64,000 nt of DNA, from contig NZ_RQPI01000004.1 of NCBI RefSeq assembly GCF_003854965.1, positions 62,001-126,000 of the forward strand, written 5' to 3'. Source of the DNA: Paenibacillus rhizophilus. GTDB lineage: Bacteria > Bacillota > Bacilli > Paenibacillales > Paenibacillaceae. Both the position numbers and the translations under genes were made by a program. The notes under the pieces were generated by a model. It was not told where the DNA came from. It made no database searches and saw nothing but the letters and a program-made list of their open reading frames with translations. Numbering within the stretch: the stretch's first letter is position 1; each line of letters opens with the position of its first letter. Shown here in pieces: positions 24,822-34,293 of the stretch.

Positions 24822-25826
24822 TTAGGCAAGAGTCCGCACCGTCTGTCTTTCCACAATCGAATGGGAGACGATCCGGCTGTTGACGTTCTCATGTGTGTCG
24901 ATCATGCAGATCAGCTTTTCGCAGGCGATTTTTCCCATCCCATAGAGAGGCTGGCTGATCGTAGTCAAGGGAGGTACGACCATTTGGGCAAGCCTGAGAT
25001 CATCGTATCCCATAATGGATAGGTCACCCGGAATCTTCAAACCGTGCTTCGCGGCGACCGTCAGGGCGGCAATCGCCATCTCATCGCTGGCCGCGAATAC
25101 GGCTGTACAATCCGAAGCTGTCTTTAATAGCGCTTCCATCGCATTGCAGCCGCTGAGAAAACCAAAATCTCCGTAGGCCAGATAGCTTGGTTTAAAAGGA
25201 ATGCCGTGCTCTTCAAGCGCCTTCTTATATCCTTCTACCCGGGGGATTCCGGCGATCGTATCATTTTTGGTCCCGCTGATCATGGCAATTTTTCGATGCC
25301 CTTTTAGAATCAAATATTCGACAGCATCGAATGCGGCCTGATAATCATCGACCTTTACATACGGAACCTTGCTAAACCGGGATTCGGAAGAAATAAGCAC
25401 AACCGGAATTTGCATTCTCTCCAGCACGGCGTAGTACTCCTTTTTCAATACCTCACTGGAAAAAATAAGCCCGTCAATCTGCTTCTCCCGCAGCACCTGC
25501 AAATACTTCATTGTACGTTTTCCGTCCGAATCGGTATTGCATACGACGACGCTGTAATTATGATCATGGGCGAATTCTTCGATCCCCTGGAGAATATCCG
25601 AAGAAAAAGCGCTGGAAACGCTGGGAAACATCACGCCGATTGTGTGGGTCCGCTTGTTGATGAGCCCCCGGGCGATGGCATTGGGCTGGTATCCGATCTC
25701 CTCAATGGCTTGATACACTTTTTGCTTCGTTTTGTCCGAGTATCCCGGCAGATTGTTCAGGACTCTGGAGACAGTGGCAATGGAGACATCCGCCTTCCGG
25801 GCCACATCTTTAATCGTTGGATTCAT
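24822..25826 (-). CDS. LacI family repressor of the dextran locus (first copy)
   Basis: A 334-residue LacI/GalR regulator. The HTH (IKDVARKADVSIATVSRVLNN, residues 4-24) with the hinge YQPNAIARGLINKR is followed by a periplasmic-binding-like sugar domain, HTIGVMFPSVSSAFSSDILQGIEEF through SIVERQTVRTLA. It is close in sequence to the LacI at 34294. The start is taken as the ATG at 25826 (MNPTIKDVA), matching that paralogue; the frame continues to a GTG at 25844 without a ribosome site. It is the first gene of an operon with the isomaltase. Two abutting operator-like palindromes lie between its promoter and start, so autorepression relieved by an isomaltooligosaccharide-type ligand is likely. 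Confidence 0.93.
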   Translation of the reverse strand: MNPTIKDVARKADVSIATVSRVLNNLPGYSDKTKQKVYQAIEEIGYQPNAIARGLINKRTHTIGVMFPSVSSAFSSDILQGIEEFAHDHNYSVVVCNTDSDGKRTMKYLQVLREKQIDGLIFSSEVLKKEYYAVLERMQIPVVLISSESRFSKVPYVKVDDYQAAFDAVEYLILKGHRKIAMISGTKNDTIAGIPRVEGYKKALEEHGIPFKPSYLAYGDFGFLSGCNAMEALLKTASDCTAVFAASDEMAIAALTVAAKHGLKIPGDLSIMGYDDLRLAQMVVPPLTTISQPLYGMGKIACEKLICMIDTHENVNSRIVSHSIVERQTVRTLA

Positions 25827-25854
25827 AGTGAAATCAAGTCCCACTCGATTTAGA

Positions 25855-25878
25855 TTAAACGTTTACGTAAACGCTTAC
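25855..25878 (-). promoter_or_regulatory. Two abutting LacI operators in front of lacI-isomaltase
   Basis: TTAAACGTTTAC (25855-25866) and GTAAACGCTTAC (25867-25878) adjoin directly downstream of the -10. Confidence 0.75.
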
Positions 25879-25882
25879 CTCG

Positions 25883-25911
25883 ATAGTAATTGTAACGGTT
25901 ATATTTGTCAA
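25883..25911 (-). promoter_or_regulatory. Promoter of lacI-isomaltase operon
   Basis: Minus strand TTGACA (25906-25911), exactly 17 bases, TACTAT (25883-25888), followed at once by two operators. Confidence 0.8.
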
Positions 25912-25952
25912 CTCGAAAAAATAAAGGCTGAATTTAAAGCGGGAATCATCCG

Positions 25953-25981
25953 TTGACAAAAGAAATTTCAAGCGCTATATT
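25953..25981 (+). promoter_or_regulatory. Promoter of the giant GH66 gene
   Basis: Consensus TTGACA (25953-25958), 17-base spacer, TATATT (25976-25981). It fires away from the lacI promoter and gives a leader of about 210 bases. Confidence 0.8.
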
Positions 25982-25985
25982 CGGG

Positions 25986-25997
25986 GTGAGCGTTTAC
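25986..25997 (+). promoter_or_regulatory. LacI-like operator at the start site (degenerate)
   Basis: GTGAGCGTTTAC matches GTAAACGTTTAC at 10 of 12 positions and covers the expected transcription start. Confidence 0.55.
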
Positions 25998-26054
25998 GCC
26001 AAGAGACAGGCATAATGAAAAGTCCGGGAAAAGAGACGATTTATGGAATTTTAC

Positions 26055-26066
26055 GTAAACGTTTAC
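26055..26066 (+). promoter_or_regulatory. Perfect LacI-type palindrome in GH66 leader
   Basis: GTAAACGTTTAC, a perfect 12-bp palindrome, about 70 bases inside the leader. It could also act as a catabolite-responsive element. Confidence 0.7.
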
Positions 26067-26130
26067 ATTCCAGATAGCGGAAATTGGGGAGGTTTTAAAT
26101 GATAGAATAGACGAAGTACAGCGAATTGAA

Positions 26131-26142
26131 GTAAACGTTTAC
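26131..26142 (+). promoter_or_regulatory. Second perfect LacI-type palindrome in GH66 leader
   Basis: GTAAACGTTTAC again, 76 bases after the previous one, about seven helical turns, a spacing that would allow looping. Confidence 0.7.
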
Positions 26143-26199
26143 GTTAGTTGAAGTCATTCTATACAACATACATTAGTCAATCGACAAGGAGGAAAGCTA

Positions 26200-29100
26200 A
26201 TGAAACACAAAAAGGCGATTGCGTATTTCTGTCTGCTGCTGCTCCTGGTTCAGACCGGCACGCTCGGTTACGGCCGTTTTGGAACGGCTGCCGCCGCGGG
26301 AGAGGACAAGCCTGCAGAACATAAAATCGTGAAGATGGTTCCTTCCAAGGCGCGGTTTGCTCCGGGTGAAAAGGCCGGACTCATTCTTACGCTGAATCAA
26401 TCCGCCGACTGGAGCGGCAAGCTTCATATGCAAATTTTTCAATTAAACACTTTGGTGGCGGAAGGCGCCAAGGACCTGACCGTACTGAAAGACGGCGGCG
26501 CCGAGCTGAAGGTGGATTGGACTCCGCCTGCGGACGATTTTACAGGCTATATCGCCAAGGCATGGATAGAGGGCGCGGGGGCAGACGATTATGTTACCGC
26601 AGCCGTGGACGTTTCCAGCGATTGGGCGCATTTCCCGAGATACGGCTATGTTGCCGATTTTCCGAAGGAGACGGATGCGGAGAGCGATGCCAAACTCAAG
26701 CAGCTATCCCAGGAGTATTATATCAACGGCTACCAGTTCTATGACTGGATGTGGCGCCATGACGTATCCGTCTACTCGAAGACGGACGAGAACGGAAAGC
26801 CGGTGAAGGATGAGAAGGGCAACTTTATTACGGAGCCTGTAAACGCGGATTCAAGCTATACCGATCTGCTCGGACGGCTGCTGTTTCCGCTGACCATCAA
26901 GCAGTCCGTGTCGGCGGCGCAGAAATACGGCTCTGCTGCCATGGCTTACGAAATGAACTATGCCGCGCGCGAGCATTATCAGGATTTCGGCGTCAAGCCG
27001 GAGTGGGGGCTGTATAACAAGACATCCACCGCCCTAAGAACGCCGGAGAAGGATCAGGTCGGCTTTTATTTCGACGGCGTGAAGCCGAATCCGACGGCGC
27101 TTTATCTGCAGGACCCCGGCAATCCGGAGTGGCGGTCCTATATTACAAAGGAATATGTCCGGGCGGTCAACGATTTCGGCTTTGACGGCATCCATCTGGA
27201 CCAGTGGGGAGCTAACGACAAAGATTATTTGCTGGGCTACGATGGAACCCCGCGTTACTACTCATTGGATTTCGATAAAATCATCAATTCGACCAAGGAC
27301 GCTCTTGTGGCAAACAATTCGGACAAAAGTCATGTAGCCTTCAACATGGTCGGCGGTAATCAGGGCTACAGCGCAGTACCGAATCCGGATACGAAGACCG
27401 ATTTCGACTACAGCGAAATTTGGCAGGATAAGGACAAGTACAAGGATCTACAGGAGGTCGTGAATCAGACCCGTGAAGCCGACGGAGGCAAAGCGATGGT
27501 CATCGCCGGCTATATGAACTACAAGCAGGCGACGGGTGTTCATTATGACGGCTCCGAGGCGAAAGATGTTCCGAATACAGTCGTGTTCCAATCTCGGATC
27601 GGCAAGGCGGCGGGCTGGGTAGGGGACTTTGGCAAAAAGGATGAAGACCAGATCATATTTACAGTCGATGCTCCCGAAGACGGCAATTATAATTTGACTT
27701 TTAATTACGGGCACGGAAACGGCGGCGGCAACCCTGAAGGGTATTTGACTGTCAATAGCGAGGCTGCGGCTGATCATATCCTGTTCGATCAGAAGACCGG
27801 CTGGGGCCATCCGACGGCCCAGGCGAAACTGACCGGCATCAAGCTGAATAAAGGCGAGAACAAGGTCAAGCTTCAGCTGTCTTCCAACGACCTGTGGCTG
27901 AATGTGGCAAGCCTGGTTGTCGACAGCGGCAGCGGCTTCAACAAGCAGTACGAAGCCGTATTCGCGGAATTAATCAGCTGCAAGGCCGACCAATACGGCA
28001 ATGTTTACTATTTTGAAACGGATGGAGATTATGTAACCTTCCATGTCAACGTCCCCGCAACCGGTGATTATCCGCTGGGAATGAGCTACGGCGTTGACAG
28101 TTCGGCAGTAAGCAGGGAGCTGTACGTAAACGGAGTGAAGTCGTCCGATGTGAGCTTCCCGGCGACGGGCGGATGGGACAGCTTCAAAGAAATTCCCGCC
28201 GGTCTCGTTCCTCTGAAGGCGGGCGACAATACGATCACGCTGAAAGCAGCCGTTAACGATCCAGGCATGAAGCTGCAGTATCTGAATCTGGACGGACAGC
28301 GGTATATGGCCGAGCACGCCGATATCGGCTGGCAGCCGACGAAAGATACCCAAATCGAGAAGGTCTCGGCATCGGATACGGAAACCGGTTATATTCAAAA
28401 CTTCAAGCAGCAGGGGGACTACCTCAGCTTCGGGTTCCCGGCGGTTCAGGCGAACAGCTATCCGGTTGCCGTAACGTACAAAAACAGCGGAACAGATACG
28501 GCGGAGCGGACACTGTATGTCAACGGAAAGAAAGCCGGATTATTCCAATTCCCATCTACCGGAGAGGTTTGGGAGACGGTAACGGAGAACGTCTACCTGA
28601 ATGCAGGCGCTGAAAATCAGGCAATGCTCAAGAAGGATAGCGATACATTGGAACAAGACGGCATCGCTATCGATAATATCACTCCGAACGGTACGAAGAT
28701 TGAAGCGGAAAACGCGGAAACCGGCTGGTCTCCAGTCATTCCCCGTACGGGAAGTCTCGATACTTCGTTTGGAAAGACGGACGACTTTGGACAGCAGGGT
28801 CAATCTGTAACCTTTACGGTTAACCCCGATCAGGCCGTTTCCGACTTCTCCATTGTTTATCGAAGCGGAAATGACAGTGTGGTTTCGGTAAGTGTTGACG
28901 GTAACGTAGTAGACGATAATTTCGCCCTACCGACTACGCAAGCCGATTGGGGCGGTCCTATGAAAGCCAAGACGGTTAAAGCCCCATTGACTCCGGGCAT
29001 CCATGAGATCAAAGTGGAAATGCAATCAAGCGGCCAGTACACCAACCTTAGCAGTCTGCTGGTCGATGATGTTAACTATGCGGTTGCGGGCACTGTGGCG

Positions 29101-31734
29101 GCTGGCGGAGTAAAAACATCCGTCGGTTATGTAAGTGATTTTGCCGAAGACGGAGACTTTGTGGCCTTCAATGTGAAAGCTCCCGCGGACGGAACTTACA
29201 ATCTGAATTGGAACTATAAAAATACCGATGCGGATGTTAAAAGAGATGTCAGCTTAAACGGAGCCGGGAACCAAGAAGTGGCATTCCCGAAAACAGAGGG
29301 TGATGGTTGGGCGGCTGTCGCCCAGAATGGAGTCCACCTGAATCAGGGACTTAATTCCATCAAGATTGCCGTCAGTCAACTGGACGACCGGGGAATTTTG
29401 CTGGATAGACTGAATATCGCTTCAGATAATCAGGATTTCTCCAGAACGATTGAAGCGGAAAATGCGGACTTCCTGGCCCCTATGGTGCTGTATAAGGATA
29501 CCGTATTAAATTTCGGCCATCCGAATGACGCCGTATCGTTCGATGTGGATGTTCCGCAATCAGGGGAAACCTCCTTGATCTACACGTACTCCAACGCAGG
29601 GACGGGAACCAGCCGCGCCGTGTATATTGACGGAGTACGGGTGAGTGATCTGGGCGGAAATCCCGGACGAATCTACTTTGACCCGACCAGCGACATAAAT
29701 TCCTACAGTCAGGACGGATATTTCATCGTTCCGCATCTTGATGCAGGGAAGCATACGGTAACGCTCAAAGTGGATGAGGAAAGTGGAAAGGGCTCCGTCA
29801 ATATTAAAGGGCTGACGCTGGGCTATTTCAATGAGTCTTCGCTGCGCCTGATGGACGCCGGACTTGCTGCTCTGGGAGCAACGCATATCGAGATCGGCAC
29901 CGCCGAGAATTTTGAAGACGGTCCAAGCATGCTAGCCCATGAGTACTATCCGAACAAAAGTAAAAAAATGCTGGAGTCCACCAAGGAAGCCATGAAGGAG
30001 TACTACAAATTTAATGCTGCATACGAGAATCTGCTGTTTGACAGCAAGGCTGATCCGAATGCGGCGATATCGGTGGAGACAAACGGAAGCAGTCTGGCAA
30101 CCAGCATCAGCGGAACCCAGGATACCATCTGGACGACCGTGCGGAAGAACGCATCGAACGCAGGCTTTGAACGATACGATGTGCTGCACCTTATCAATCT
30201 GCTGAGCAATGATGATAACTGGAGAAACGCCGCCAATGAGCCGGCACAGCAGAGCAATCTTAAAGTAACCTATGACATCGGAGTTTCACAAGAAGAAGCT
30301 CCGGGCCTGAAAGTGTATGCGGCCAGCCCGGACAATGATCACGGCTTGACGCAGGAGCTGAAATACACCTGGGATGGAGATAAGCTTATCATCGAGCTTC
30401 CTTCGCTGAAGTACTGGACGATGATTTACATCGACAAAGCGCCGAAATCCGTGAACGTACAGCCGCTCTTCGGCACAGAGCCGGGCCAGGCTCCAAGTAC
30501 GGCGCCAAGTCCAAGCGCTGCACCAAGCCAGTCACCGTCGATGAGCCAGACTCCGACTCCTGCGGCAACGCCGGCACCGGTTGGCGCCGCTGCTCCATCA
30601 CCGTCGCCGTCACCATCCGCCACTCCGGCTGCTGTGGAGCTGAAGAAGGAGGATCTGGAAAAGGCGGTTAACGGCAAGGTTGCGATTGCGCTGGATGAAG
30701 ATAAGTACAACCAAATCGCAATTCCCGTTTCCCTCGCGGACGGATTGAAGGATAAGAGCCTGGTTGTTCAGGGCAAGGGTTTTGCCTTGACGGTGGATTA
30801 CGATACTATTGCGCAGCTTTTGGAAGACAACAAAGGAAAATTGGCAGCCGATGCGCATATTGAACTCTCGTTCCATAAGGTGAAGGCAGCGGATGCGGCT
30901 CTGCCGGGCGTTAAACCTTGGGCCGCGGCAGGCCCCGTGTACGATCTGCAGCTGGGTGTTACGACAGCAGGCGGGGAACTTGCGAAGCTCTCATCTTTCA
31001 GAGTTCCTTTACAGCTCTCCCTGAACGTTGACGGACAGGGATATCCCGCCGAGCTGCTCGGAATCTACTATTATAACGAAACCCTGAAGCAGTGGCAGTA
31101 TATCGGCGGCAAGGCGGACGGCGCAGGCAATACGGTAAGCGCAGACTTAAGCCATTTGAGCCGGTATACCGTATTCGCTTACGACAAGTCCTATACGGAT
31201 GTTACTGCAAGCCATTGGGCTTACAACCCAATCCGCTCTTTGACAGCGAAGCATATAATTAACGGAATGACGGACAGCACCTATGCTCCGTCGGCCAAGG
31301 TTACACGCGCCCAGTTCGCCACGCTGGTGGCCAAAGCGCTCCATTTACAGAGCACCGGGCAGGCTCCATTCCGTGACGTAGCGGCAGGAGCATGGTACTC
31401 GTCCGACGTCGCCGCAGCTTATGAAGCCGGAATCGTTAACGGACGCAGCGCCGATGAGTTTGCGCCTAACGATGATATTACCCGTCAGGAAATGGCGGTA
31501 ATGCTGGCCAAAGCGTTCAAGCGGGCGGGCGGAAGCGGGACCGCGAACGGACAGAGCCTGACGTTCCCGGATCGCGAACAGATTGCGGCATGGGCGCTCC
31601 CGGCTGTGCAACCCGTGGGCAGCGCCGGGCTTATGACCGGACATGCGGATGGACGCTTTGCTCCTGTACAGATGGTTACACGAGCGGAAGCGGCTAAGAC
31701 CATCGACAATTTGTTGAACAAGACGGATAACTGA
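26200..31734 (+). CDS. Giant S-layer-anchored GH66 dextranase/cycloisomaltooligosaccharide glucanotransferase-like enzyme with about six CBM35-like modules
   Basis: An 1844-residue secreted protein. Order: signal peptide (1-33); an Ig-like N-domain (about 40-135); a GH66 (beta/alpha)8 domain beginning near 140 with probable nucleophile Asp334 (FDGIHLDQWG) and acid/base Glu406 (DYSEIW). The barrel is interrupted at about residue 448 and resumes near 1211 (LRLMDAGLAALGATHIEIG, HEYYPNKSKKM). The insert holds about six beta-sandwich modules of roughly 125 residues that look like CBM35 (starts near 448, 581, 704, 833, 961, 1083; IEAENA in two). Then come a Pro/Ser linker (about 1424-1475), an uncharacterised domain (1476-1660) and three SLH repeats (1664-1844) for cell-wall attachment. 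Known CITases carry one CBM35 insert here. It should cut or cyclise dextran at the surface. AGGAGG precedes the ATG. Confidence 0.9.
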   Translation: MKHKKAIAYFCLLLLLVQTGTLGYGRFGTAAAAGEDKPAEHKIVKMVPSKARFAPGEKAGLILTLNQSADWSGKLHMQIFQLNTLVAEGAKDLTVLKDGGAELKVDWTPPADDFTGYIAKAWIEGAGADDYVTAAVDVSSDWAHFPRYGYVADFPKETDAESDAKLKQLSQEYYINGYQFYDWMWRHDVSVYSKTDENGKPVKDEKGNFITEPVNADSSYTDLLGRLLFPLTIKQSVSAAQKYGSAAMAYEMNYAAREHYQDFGVKPEWGLYNKTSTALRTPEKDQVGFYFDGVKPNPTALYLQDPGNPEWRSYITKEYVRAVNDFGFDGIHLDQWGANDKDYLLGYDGTPRYYSLDFDKIINSTKDALVANNSDKSHVAFNMVGGNQGYSAVPNPDTKTDFDYSEIWQDKDKYKDLQEVVNQTREADGGKAMVIAGYMNYKQATGVHYDGSEAKDVPNTVVFQSRIGKAAGWVGDFGKKDEDQIIFTVDAPEDGNYNLTFNYGHGNGGGNPEGYLTVNSEAAADHILFDQKTGWGHPTAQAKLTGIKLNKGENKVKLQLSSNDLWLNVASLVVDSGSGFNKQYEAVFAELISCKADQYGNVYYFETDGDYVTFHVNVPATGDYPLGMSYGVDSSAVSRELYVNGVKSSDVSFPATGGWDSFKEIPAGLVPLKAGDNTITLKAAVNDPGMKLQYLNLDGQRYMAEHADIGWQPTKDTQIEKVSASDTETGYIQNFKQQGDYLSFGFPAVQANSYPVAVTYKNSGTDTAERTLYVNGKKAGLFQFPSTGEVWETVTENVYLNAGAENQAMLKKDSDTLEQDGIAIDNITPNGTKIEAENAETGWSPVIPRTGSLDTSFGKTDDFGQQGQSVTFTVNPDQAVSDFSIVYRSGNDSVVSVSVDGNVVDDNFALPTTQADWGGPMKAKTVKAPLTPGIHEIKVEMQSSGQYTNLSSLLVDDVNYAVAGTVAAGGVKTSVGYVSDFAEDGDFVAFNVKAPADGTYNLNWNYKNTDADVKRDVSLNGAGNQEVAFPKTEGDGWAAVAQNGVHLNQGLNSIKIAVSQLDDRGILLDRLNIASDNQDFSRTIEAENADFLAPMVLYKDTVLNFGHPNDAVSFDVDVPQSGETSLIYTYSNAGTGTSRAVYIDGVRVSDLGGNPGRIYFDPTSDINSYSQDGYFIVPHLDAGKHTVTLKVDEESGKGSVNIKGLTLGYFNESSLRLMDAGLAALGATHIEIGTAENFEDGPSMLAHEYYPNKSKKMLESTKEAMKEYYKFNAAYENLLFDSKADPNAAISVETNGSSLATSISGTQDTIWTTVRKNASNAGFERYDVLHLINLLSNDDNWRNAANEPAQQSNLKVTYDIGVSQEEAPGLKVYAASPDNDHGLTQELKYTWDGDKLIIELPSLKYWTMIYIDKAPKSVNVQPLFGTEPGQAPSTAPSPSAAPSQSPSMSQTPTPAATPAPVGAAAPSPSPSPSATPAAVELKKEDLEKAVNGKVAIALDEDKYNQIAIPVSLADGLKDKSLVVQGKGFALTVDYDTIAQLLEDNKGKLAADAHIELSFHKVKAADAALPGVKPWAAAGPVYDLQLGVTTAGGELAKLSSFRVPLQLSLNVDGQGYPAELLGIYYYNETLKQWQYIGGKADGAGNTVSADLSHLSRYTVFAYDKSYTDVTASHWAYNPIRSLTAKHIINGMTDSTYAPSAKVTRAQFATLVAKALHLQSTGQAPFRDVAAGAWYSSDVAAAYEAGIVNGRSADEFAPNDDITRQEMAVMLAKAFKRAGGSGTANGQSLTFPDREQIAAWALPAVQPVGSAGLMTGHADGRFAPVQMVTRAEAAKTIDNLLNKTDN

Positions 31735-31764
31735 ATCGATAGCGACAGATAAGTTCTAACAGGG

Positions 31765-31796
31765 CCGATTCCCGCCAAGGGAATCGGTTTCTTTTT
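31765..31796 (+). terminator. Terminator after the giant GH66 gene
   Basis: CCGATTCCC-gccaa-GGGAATCGG followed by TTTCTTTTT. Confidence 0.9.
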
Positions 31797-31847
31797 GCGG
31801 TCATACGCATATGGATGAGAAAGCAGGTCCGTAGCCCGGAGCTACTA

Positions 31848-31889
31848 TTTTTTTAGAAAGGGGTGATGCCTATAATTGATAACGCTTTC
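31848..31889 (+). promoter_or_regulatory. Predicted promoter and operator of the second GH66 gene
   Basis: Perfect -10 TATAAT (31871-31876) with only a T-rich -35 region. GATAACGCTTTC (31878-31889) matches GTAAACGCTTAC at 9 of 12 positions and also resembles a catabolite-responsive element. Confidence 0.5.
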
Positions 31890-31933
31890 CTTTGAGTGCC
31901 ATGGGTCAAATAAACTGAAAAATGAGGTGTTTT

Positions 31934-34222
31934 ATGAAGGGTAAGGTTTATACGATGAAGTTCCTCGGAAGACGAATGATAGTAGTCGCGGTGATGATGG
32001 CGCTCATGCTGTCTGCCGTCTCTGCTGCAATCAGTCAGGTCAAGGCCTTCGCTTTCTCGGCCGGCAGTGTGATTGCGGAATTGAGTACGGATTTGCCCCG
32101 GTACAATCCTGGCCAGTCGGTGACAATTACGGCCAAGTTAACCAATAGTACGGGAGGATCGCTGAGCAATGCGACCGTTACGTTGTATTACAAGCATCTG
32201 GAGCAGGACGTTGGCACGGAAGCCAAAACCTTCTCGCTTGGCAGCGGCGCAACAGGGACGCTGACATTTTCCTGGCAGCCGCCAAGCACGGATTATCAGG
32301 GTTATCTGATTGAAGCGTGGGTCAGGGACTCGTCCGGTAATATACTCGACAATCTGAATACGGCGGCGGACGTGTCTTCCTCCTGGACCAAGTTCCCGCG
32401 TTACGGTTATCTGTCCGTCTTTAATTCCCAAAGCTCCGCCGCTTCGTCGGATACGATCCAAAAGCTGGCCAAATATCATATTAACGCACTGCAATTTTAC
32501 GATTGGCATTGGAAGCATCATGTTCCGCTCTCGGGGACGGTTTCAAATCCAAGCACGACTTGGAACGATGTGGCGAACCGAACCATCTTCAAGCAAACCC
32601 TAATCGATTACATTAGCTTCGCGCACAGCAGCAATATGTCGGCTATGGCTTACAATCTGCTCTACGGCGCTTTTGACGGTTATGACACGGACGGATCGGG
32701 GGCGCAGCCATCATGGGGGATCTATACCGATACGAATCATTCCACGCAATGGGGCTTCCCGCTGCCGGGCGGTTGGGCCACTTCTCAGATCCATTTCATG
32801 AACCCCGCCAATACGAGCTGGCAAAATTACATCATCAATAGACAAAAGGATGTCTTCAGCGCCTTCTCCTTCGACGGCTGGCACGTGGATCAGATCGGGG
32901 AATTTCCGGGTACAAGCAAGTACGATTATAACGGAAATCCGATCAATCAGTCCTCGGGTTTTGCCTCGCTGCTGAACAACGCCAAGTCGCAGATGCCGGA
33001 CAAGACGATTATTTTCAATAACGTGAATACCTACGGATACGCCGATACGGCAAATGCGAATGTGGACCTTATGTATACGGAACTGTGGGACGACAGGGAT
33101 CTGTCCAATATCAAGGATTTTCTGGATACGCAGACCTCACTTAGCGGAAAAGCCTCCGTATTTCCGTTATATATGAACTATAATTACCAGGATCAATTTC
33201 AGGATTCGAGTCCCGGTTATTTCAATACGCCCGCAGTGCTGCTGGCCGATGCCGGAATATTCGCCATGGGCGCCCAGCATCTGGAGCTTGGCGACAACCT
33301 TAATATGCTCGATCACGAATATTTCCCCAACAAGCACCTGATCATGTCGGATGAATTGAAGAAAAAACTGCTGGCGCAGTACGACTTTGCCGTCGCTTAT
33401 GAGAATCTGCTGCGCGACGGTCTGGCGAATACCTCTAATCGGGTGGAATTGCCCGGCATTGCTTCCAGTACCCGCTCCGATGCTGACAAGGTATGGACCT
33501 TTACCAAATCGGGCAAGGGCTACGAAGTGATCCAAATGATCAATCAGCTCGGAATTAACGATACCGCCGTCCGGGACAAAAATGCGGTCAAACCCGCACC
33601 GACTCCCCAAACCAACGTTACGGTTAAATATTATTATTCGAACGGTCCGGTAGGACAGGTGAATTATGCTTCGCCGGACTATGATAATGGGAAGACCTAT
33701 CAGCTTCCATTCACCGCCGGTTCCGACGGAAACGGCAATTATGTTCAGTTTACCGTCCCGACCCTGCAATATTGGGATATAATTTATATTACGCCGAAGC
33801 CGAATCTGCTGGTTAATGGAGGCTTTGAGAGCGGTGATCTGACCGGGTGGACCGAGTGGCATCCAAGCGGTCAAGCGGCAGCGTACGGAATTGACGGGAG
33901 TGATGTTCACGAAGGCGACAAGAAGCTGTATTTCTGGAATGTAAACGCTTACGAACAGAGTGTTCATCAGATCAAAACGGGACTAAGCGGCGGAAGCTAT
34001 ACGGTTATGGCCTGGTTAAAAGCGACAGCGTACGGCTCACAGCCTTCCGCCGCCCGGCTCGAAGTTAACGGTGCCTACACCAACTTTACGGTGGACGGCA
34101 CCTGGCGCGAGTATACAGCTAACGTGACGGTGAGCGGCGGGCAGATCGATGTAGGCTTCTATGTGAACTCTCCGGGATCGACGTCTATACAAATCGATGA
34201 CGTGAAACTGGTTAAAAATTAA
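31934..34222 (+). CDS. Secreted GH66 dextranase with C-terminal carbohydrate-binding module
   Basis: About 762 residues. A signal peptide (MIVVAVMMALMLSAVSAAISQVKA), an Ig-like N-domain (about 35-130), an uninterrupted GH66 catalytic domain with probable nucleophile Asp319 (DGWHVDQIG) and acid/base Glu383 (LMYTELWDD), a C-terminal beta-domain (about 490-620), then a CBM4/9- or CBM22-like module beginning NLLVNGGFESGDLTGWTEW. It should hydrolyse alpha-1,6-glucan outside the cell. It shares the barrel with the gene upstream but lacks the CBM35 insert and SLH repeats, so it is probably released. The start is uncertain: ATG 31934 follows GAGGTG closely, ATG 31955 follows AAGG, and ATG 31922 has no site. 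Confidence 0.92.
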   Translation: MKGKVYTMKFLGRRMIVVAVMMALMLSAVSAAISQVKAFAFSAGSVIAELSTDLPRYNPGQSVTITAKLTNSTGGSLSNATVTLYYKHLEQDVGTEAKTFSLGSGATGTLTFSWQPPSTDYQGYLIEAWVRDSSGNILDNLNTAADVSSSWTKFPRYGYLSVFNSQSSAASSDTIQKLAKYHINALQFYDWHWKHHVPLSGTVSNPSTTWNDVANRTIFKQTLIDYISFAHSSNMSAMAYNLLYGAFDGYDTDGSGAQPSWGIYTDTNHSTQWGFPLPGGWATSQIHFMNPANTSWQNYIINRQKDVFSAFSFDGWHVDQIGEFPGTSKYDYNGNPINQSSGFASLLNNAKSQMPDKTIIFNNVNTYGYADTANANVDLMYTELWDDRDLSNIKDFLDTQTSLSGKASVFPLYMNYNYQDQFQDSSPGYFNTPAVLLADAGIFAMGAQHLELGDNLNMLDHEYFPNKHLIMSDELKKKLLAQYDFAVAYENLLRDGLANTSNRVELPGIASSTRSDADKVWTFTKSGKGYEVIQMINQLGINDTAVRDKNAVKPAPTPQTNVTVKYYYSNGPVGQVNYASPDYDNGKTYQLPFTAGSDGNGNYVQFTVPTLQYWDIIYITPKPNLLVNGGFESGDLTGWTEWHPSGQAAAYGIDGSDVHEGDKKLYFWNVNAYEQSVHQIKTGLSGGSYTVMAWLKATAYGSQPSAARLEVNGAYTNFTVDGTWREYTANVTVSGGQIDVGFYVNSPGSTSIQIDDVKLVKN
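33941..33952. promoter_or_regulatory. Operator-like palindrome inside the dextranase coding sequence
   Basis: GTAAACGCTTAC, identical to the operator half at 25867-25878, encodes part of NVNAYEQ in the binding module. It may be chance or an auxiliary site. Confidence 0.3.
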
Positions 34223-34234
34223 CCGAAGCAGCAC

Positions 34235-34273
34235 AAAACCCTCCCTGTATTTTGGCTAACGGGAGGGTTTTCT
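34235..34273. terminator. Terminator between dextranase and second lacI
   Basis: AAAACCCTCCC pairs perfectly with GGGAGGGTTTT; works for both convergent genes. Confidence 0.85.
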
Positions 34274-34293
34274 TCATATCGCAGCAGCAAGAC

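Noticed and set aside
31866-31895. Nine-codon micro-ORF (MPIIDNAFL) ahead of the second GH66 gene
   Set aside because: It overlaps the predicted -10 region, so it is probably not transcribed.
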